Shown here: positions 61,896 to 64,000 of the stretch, piece after piece
How positions within the stretch are numbered: the first letter of the stretch is position 1
Layout of the letters: each line of letters opens with the position of its first letter
Assembly (NCBI GenBank): GCA_028710865.1
Contig: JAQTUF010000004.1
Location: 1 to 64,000 of the forward strand
DNA length: 64,000 bases
Source: Candidatus Shapirobacteria bacterium
Lineage (GTDB): Bacteria; Patescibacteria; Microgenomatia; UBA12405
Direction: 5' to 3'
Notes under the pieces: model-generated
What the model was told of the DNA's origin: nothing
Databases searched by the model: none
What the model saw: only the letters and a program-made list of their open reading frames with translations
Made by a program: the position numbers and the translations under genes

Positions 61896-62246
61896 TTAAA
61901 GTGATGGCCAAGTTAATTTAAGGTTTTGTAATCCTTGGATGCCAGTAACTGTGCCGACAAATTTGAGAATAGCAAAAATTGAAAAGACTAAAACGACACC
62001 AACTAGTGAATAAAGGATGGCTTTTTGAGCTTCTTCCCATTTTTTAGGGTCACCATTTGAAGAAATCATATGGTAAGCAGCCATAACAAAGTGCCAAATA
62101 AAATAAACAACAGCAACAATGAAAAAAATAGTAATAATAGCTTGAATAACATTATTGACATAATTATTGGGATTAGAAACTATTTCAGCGGAATTTTTGA
62201 TGGCAGGATTAGTGATTTCGGCGTAAATAGGTTTGATTAGATTCAT
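61896..62246 (-). CDS. VirB2/TrbC-like pilin protein 3
   Basis: 116 residues, short leader (NLIKPIYAEI), two helices (about 32-55 and 78-102) around SSNGDPKKWEEAQK. Its first codon overlaps the stop of the upstream pilin gene (ATGA), indicating coupled translation. Confidence 0.78.
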   Translation of the reverse strand: MNLIKPIYAEITNPAIKNSAEIVSNPNNYVNNVIQAIITIFFIVAVVYFIWHFVMAAYHMISSNGDPKKWEEAQKAILYSLVGVVLVFSIFAILKFVGTVTGIQGLQNLKLTWPSL

Positions 62247-62602
62247 GGAGTGGATGAACCAATAAAATTACTGAGATTAAAAATATCTCCAAGACCGAGA
62301 AGATTGGCTAGAAAAACACCAACACCAAAAGCAACGACTACAATGGTGAGTCCTAAAATACCATTAGTTAGTCTATCTCTAGCTGTTTTAATTTTTTCCT
62401 CATTACCTTGGGAAGAAAGAAATCCATAACCAGCAAAAATTATTTGAAAAATGAAATAAATAACAGCAACTATGGTCAAGATGCCAAAAACGGTACTAAT
62501 AATGGTTTCTACTTGAGAGGCAGGATTAGTATCAGGAACAATACCTGGACCTTCAAGGGTTTGGTAAGTAACATCGGCTAATAATTTATTAGTTGGGTCC
62601 AT
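62243..62602 (-). CDS. VirB2/TrbC-like pilin protein 4
   Basis: 119 residues; two helices (about 33-58 and 75-100) around SSQGNEEKIKTARD, a diverged form of the GDPKK loop. The start lies inside the last codons of the upstream pilin gene (14-base overlap). Confidence 0.78.
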   Translation of the reverse strand: MDPTNKLLADVTYQTLEGPGIVPDTNPASQVETIISTVFGILTIVAVIYFIFQIIFAGYGFLSSQGNEEKIKTARDRLTNGILGLTIVVVAFGVGVFLANLLGLGDIFNLSNFIGSSTP

Positions 62603-62912
62603 AGATAGTGGGAGTTAATATATTATCAATACCAACTAGTTTACCAATAACTGAAGCTAAAACAAAGGCACTAGCGACAATAAGTAAACCAATAATGCTT
62701 TGATAAATTTTAGCCCAAGCAGCTTCGGTTTTTTTTGGATCACCGTTGGCGGAAATATAACCATAGCCGGCGAGGATAATTTGAACAATAAAAAATAATC
62801 CAGCAATAACACCTGCTAGTTTTAAAATATTACTTAAGAGAGTGAAAAGCCCGGAGCCGTTATTAGAAGTATAAGTAGTGGGATTTTCAATGGTTCCAAA
62901 TATTCCTAACAT
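62589..62912 (-). CDS. VirB2/TrbC-like pilin protein 5
   Basis: 107 residues; two helices (about 22-48 and 65-90) around SANGDPKKTEAAW. The ATG has TACAAT on the minus strand (62919-62924) 6 bases upstream as well as a close upstream gene, so it may be read from two transcripts. Confidence 0.78.
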   Translation of the reverse strand: MLGIFGTIENPTTYTSNNGSGLFTLLSNILKLAGVIAGLFFIVQIILAGYGYISANGDPKKTEAAWAKIYQSIIGLLIVASAFVLASVIGKLVGIDNILTPTIYGPN

Positions 62913-62916
62913 AAGT

Positions 62917-63255
62917 TTATTGTAGCGTAGAATCTAAAATATGCACACCAGTAAGAACAGTAATAATTTGAATGATAAAATAGGCACAAATAATAATGGC
63001 AAAACCAATTAGGGCGCTAGTGATAGCGGATTTGGCTTGTCCAGATTTTTTGGTATCTCCACTGCCTGCACTAGCAATAAACATAATACCCCCAAAAATT
63101 AAAAGAAAAAGAAGAATTATGCCAGCAATGACAAAAGAATTTTTGAGAAGAGAGGAGACGAGAGGAGAAATGCTGTTATATTTAGTGCTGAGAGTGCCAG
63201 CGCCTTCGCCGAGAGAAACTTCACCAATGTTGACTTGAGCTAATAACTGATTCAT
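62917..63255 (-). CDS. VirB2/TrbC-like pilin protein 6
   Basis: 112 residues; short leader, two helices (about 35-60 and 80-105) around ASAGSGDTKKSGQAK. First gene of the pilin operon, with TATAAT on the minus strand (63263-63268) 7 bases before the ATG. Confidence 0.78.
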   Translation of the reverse strand: MNQLLAQVNIGEVSLGEGAGTLSTKYNSISPLVSSLLKNSFVIAGIILLFLLIFGGIMFIASAGSGDTKKSGQAKSAITSALIGFAIIICAYFIIQIITVLTGVHILDSTLQ

Positions 63256-63403
63256 TAGTCAAATTATACCTTAAATGAGAGGATAAAATGATTGTAATTA
63301 GAGAATGATATATATTAATAAAATAGTGCTATAATACGGCACTTTATGGGTTCAAAGTTAATAAGTTTATAAAGTTTATAAAGTAATAAAGTAAAATAAA
63401 GAT

Positions 63404-64000
63404 ATGAAAAGAATTATCCCATTATTATTACTAATATGTTCGTTATTTAGTGTAAAGTCAGTTGAGGCTGCTGTTAGAGTGACTCCGACTAAAGAGGCAA
63501 CAATAACAGCAACAGTCATACCAACCGTAATTCCTACAATAGAGGAAGTCAAAAGTAATTTAGTTGAAAATAAAATAGAAATAGCTGATTCTAAGGTGGA
63601 AAAATGGAATGGGTTTAATAGTTTGAAAGTTTTGATTAGTTGGGCAATGAGTAGAGGAGTAGCGAGTAACACTATAGTATTACTATTATTATTGCCTTTG
63701 ATAGCAACTTTGATATCGGTATTGCATTATATGGGAGGTTTATCTGGATATGGAATTTTTATGCCGACAATGATAGCAATTGCCTTTATTGCCACTGGTA
63801 TTTTTGGAGGATTGGTATTGTTTGCCATGATTTTACTTATATCGGTATTGAGTAGTTTGGTTTTAAGAAAGTTAAAAATACATTTTTGGCCAGCTAGAGC
63901 TATTAGTTTGTTATTTATTTCTTTAGGAACTTTTTTATTAATGATAGCTTCTTCCTTTATAAAATTAATCGATATTAGACAAATTTCGATTTTCCCAATA
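63404..64000 (+). CDS. 7TM membrane protein (7TM-transglutaminase family type), partial
   Basis: The frame is open from the ATG to the window end (199 codons). A signal peptide (IIPLLLLICSLFSVKSVEA) is followed by an outer segment of about 60 residues. Then come helices starting LLLLLPLIATLISVLHYMGG, then SGYGIFMPTMIAIAFIATG, a third, and KLKIHFWPARAISLLFISLG. This pattern matches the family of seven-helix proteins usually joined to an inactive transglutaminase domain. TAAAAT (63392-63397) is 6 bases before the ATG. The C-terminus is outside the window. Confidence 0.78.
   Translation, partial: MKRIIPLLLLICSLFSVKSVEAAVRVTPTKEATITATVIPTVIPTIEEVKSNLVENKIEIADSKVEKWNGFNSLKVLISWAMSRGVASNTIVLLLLLPLIATLISVLHYMGGLSGYGIFMPTMIAIAFIATGIFGGLVLFAMILLISVLSSLVLRKLKIHFWPARAISLLFISLGTFLLMIASSFIKLIDIRQISIFPI

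Noticed and set aside
63346..63372. Nine-codon frame ATG...TAA behind TATAAT (63333-63338), a possible leader peptide
   Set aside because: Too short to support, and the next gene has its own -10 element directly before its start. Noted only as a possible leader.
1..64000. TGA recoded as glycine or tryptophan, as in some related lineages
   Set aside because: TGA ends yidD (43735-43737) and several other genes at the expected family lengths, and conserved Gly and Trp residues use ordinary codons.
1..64000. tRNA, rRNA, tmRNA or CRISPR arrays
   Set aside because: I saw no T-arm consensus in a cloverleaf context, no ribosomal RNA motifs and no regularly spaced direct repeats. A covariance-model scan would be decisive.

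Overview
The window looks like a chromosomal segment of a Candidate Phyla Radiation (Patescibacteria) bacterium, probably of the Microgenomates side. The reasons are a low-GC genome (about 20-30% in most lines read), small tightly packed genes, an archaeal/eukaryal-type tyrosyl-tRNA synthetase, a VirB4/PrgI/TrbL/VirB2-like type IV secretion apparatus, DUF4012 and 7TM membrane proteins, and a standard code in which TGA is a stop. The lineage call is inference; no rRNA or tRNA gene was recognised.

Layout. 1-5.16 kb: single accessory genes (membrane proteins, a Nudix hydrolase, DUF2314, DUF998, a DMT/EamA-like transporter) separated by copies of a degenerate GC-richer repeat. 5.2-13.3 kb: an island with higher GC and Shine-Dalgarno-led genes. 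It holds PurC, a small unknown protein, nicotinate phosphoribosyltransferase, and a minus-strand operon of PP2C phosphatase, kinase with zinc ribbon, nicotinamidase-like hydrolase and VWA protein. The phosphatase/kinase/VWA trio matches the TerY-P triad architecture, here combined with both steps of NAD salvage from nicotinamide. 13.6-33.3 kb: housekeeping and membrane genes: CoA synthesis (coaE, coaD), DUF5320/DUF134, patatin, MATE exporter, tyrS, a GGDEF protein, a Crp/Fnr regulator, PspC, an iron-sulfur cluster operon with an Rrf2-IscS fusion plus IscU, mutM, trxB, a glycosyltransferase, a 5'-3' exonuclease and a HAD protein. 33.3-40 kb: first part of a type IV secretion-like machine (PrgI, TraC-like, VirB4, an NlpC/P60-like wall hydrolase). 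40-45 kb: the origin neighbourhood, with dnaN and dnaA on the minus strand and rpmH-rnpA-yidD-yidC-khpB on the plus strand, and DnaA boxes in both intergenic gaps. 45-51.5 kb: surface polysaccharide genes (O-antigen ligase-like, flippase, DUF4012 protein) separated by long imperfect hairpin repeats. 51.6-58.5 kb: FtsH, a membrane-anchored double-AAA+ Clp-like ATPase and an 800-residue unknown. 58.5-63.3 kb: second part of the secretion machine on the minus strand, with a TrbL/VirB6-like channel protein, a secreted protein and six VirB2-like two-helix pilins. The window ends inside a 7TM membrane protein.

Two genome-scale signals stand out. First, roughly thirty genes have a TATAAT/TAAAAT-type -10 hexamer ending only 5-8 bases before the start codon, so most transcripts are probably leaderless; this decided many start choices here. 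Second, GC-rich double-hairpin elements sit between genes and, in frame, inside genes (mutM, the O-antigen ligase-like gene, the DUF4012 gene).
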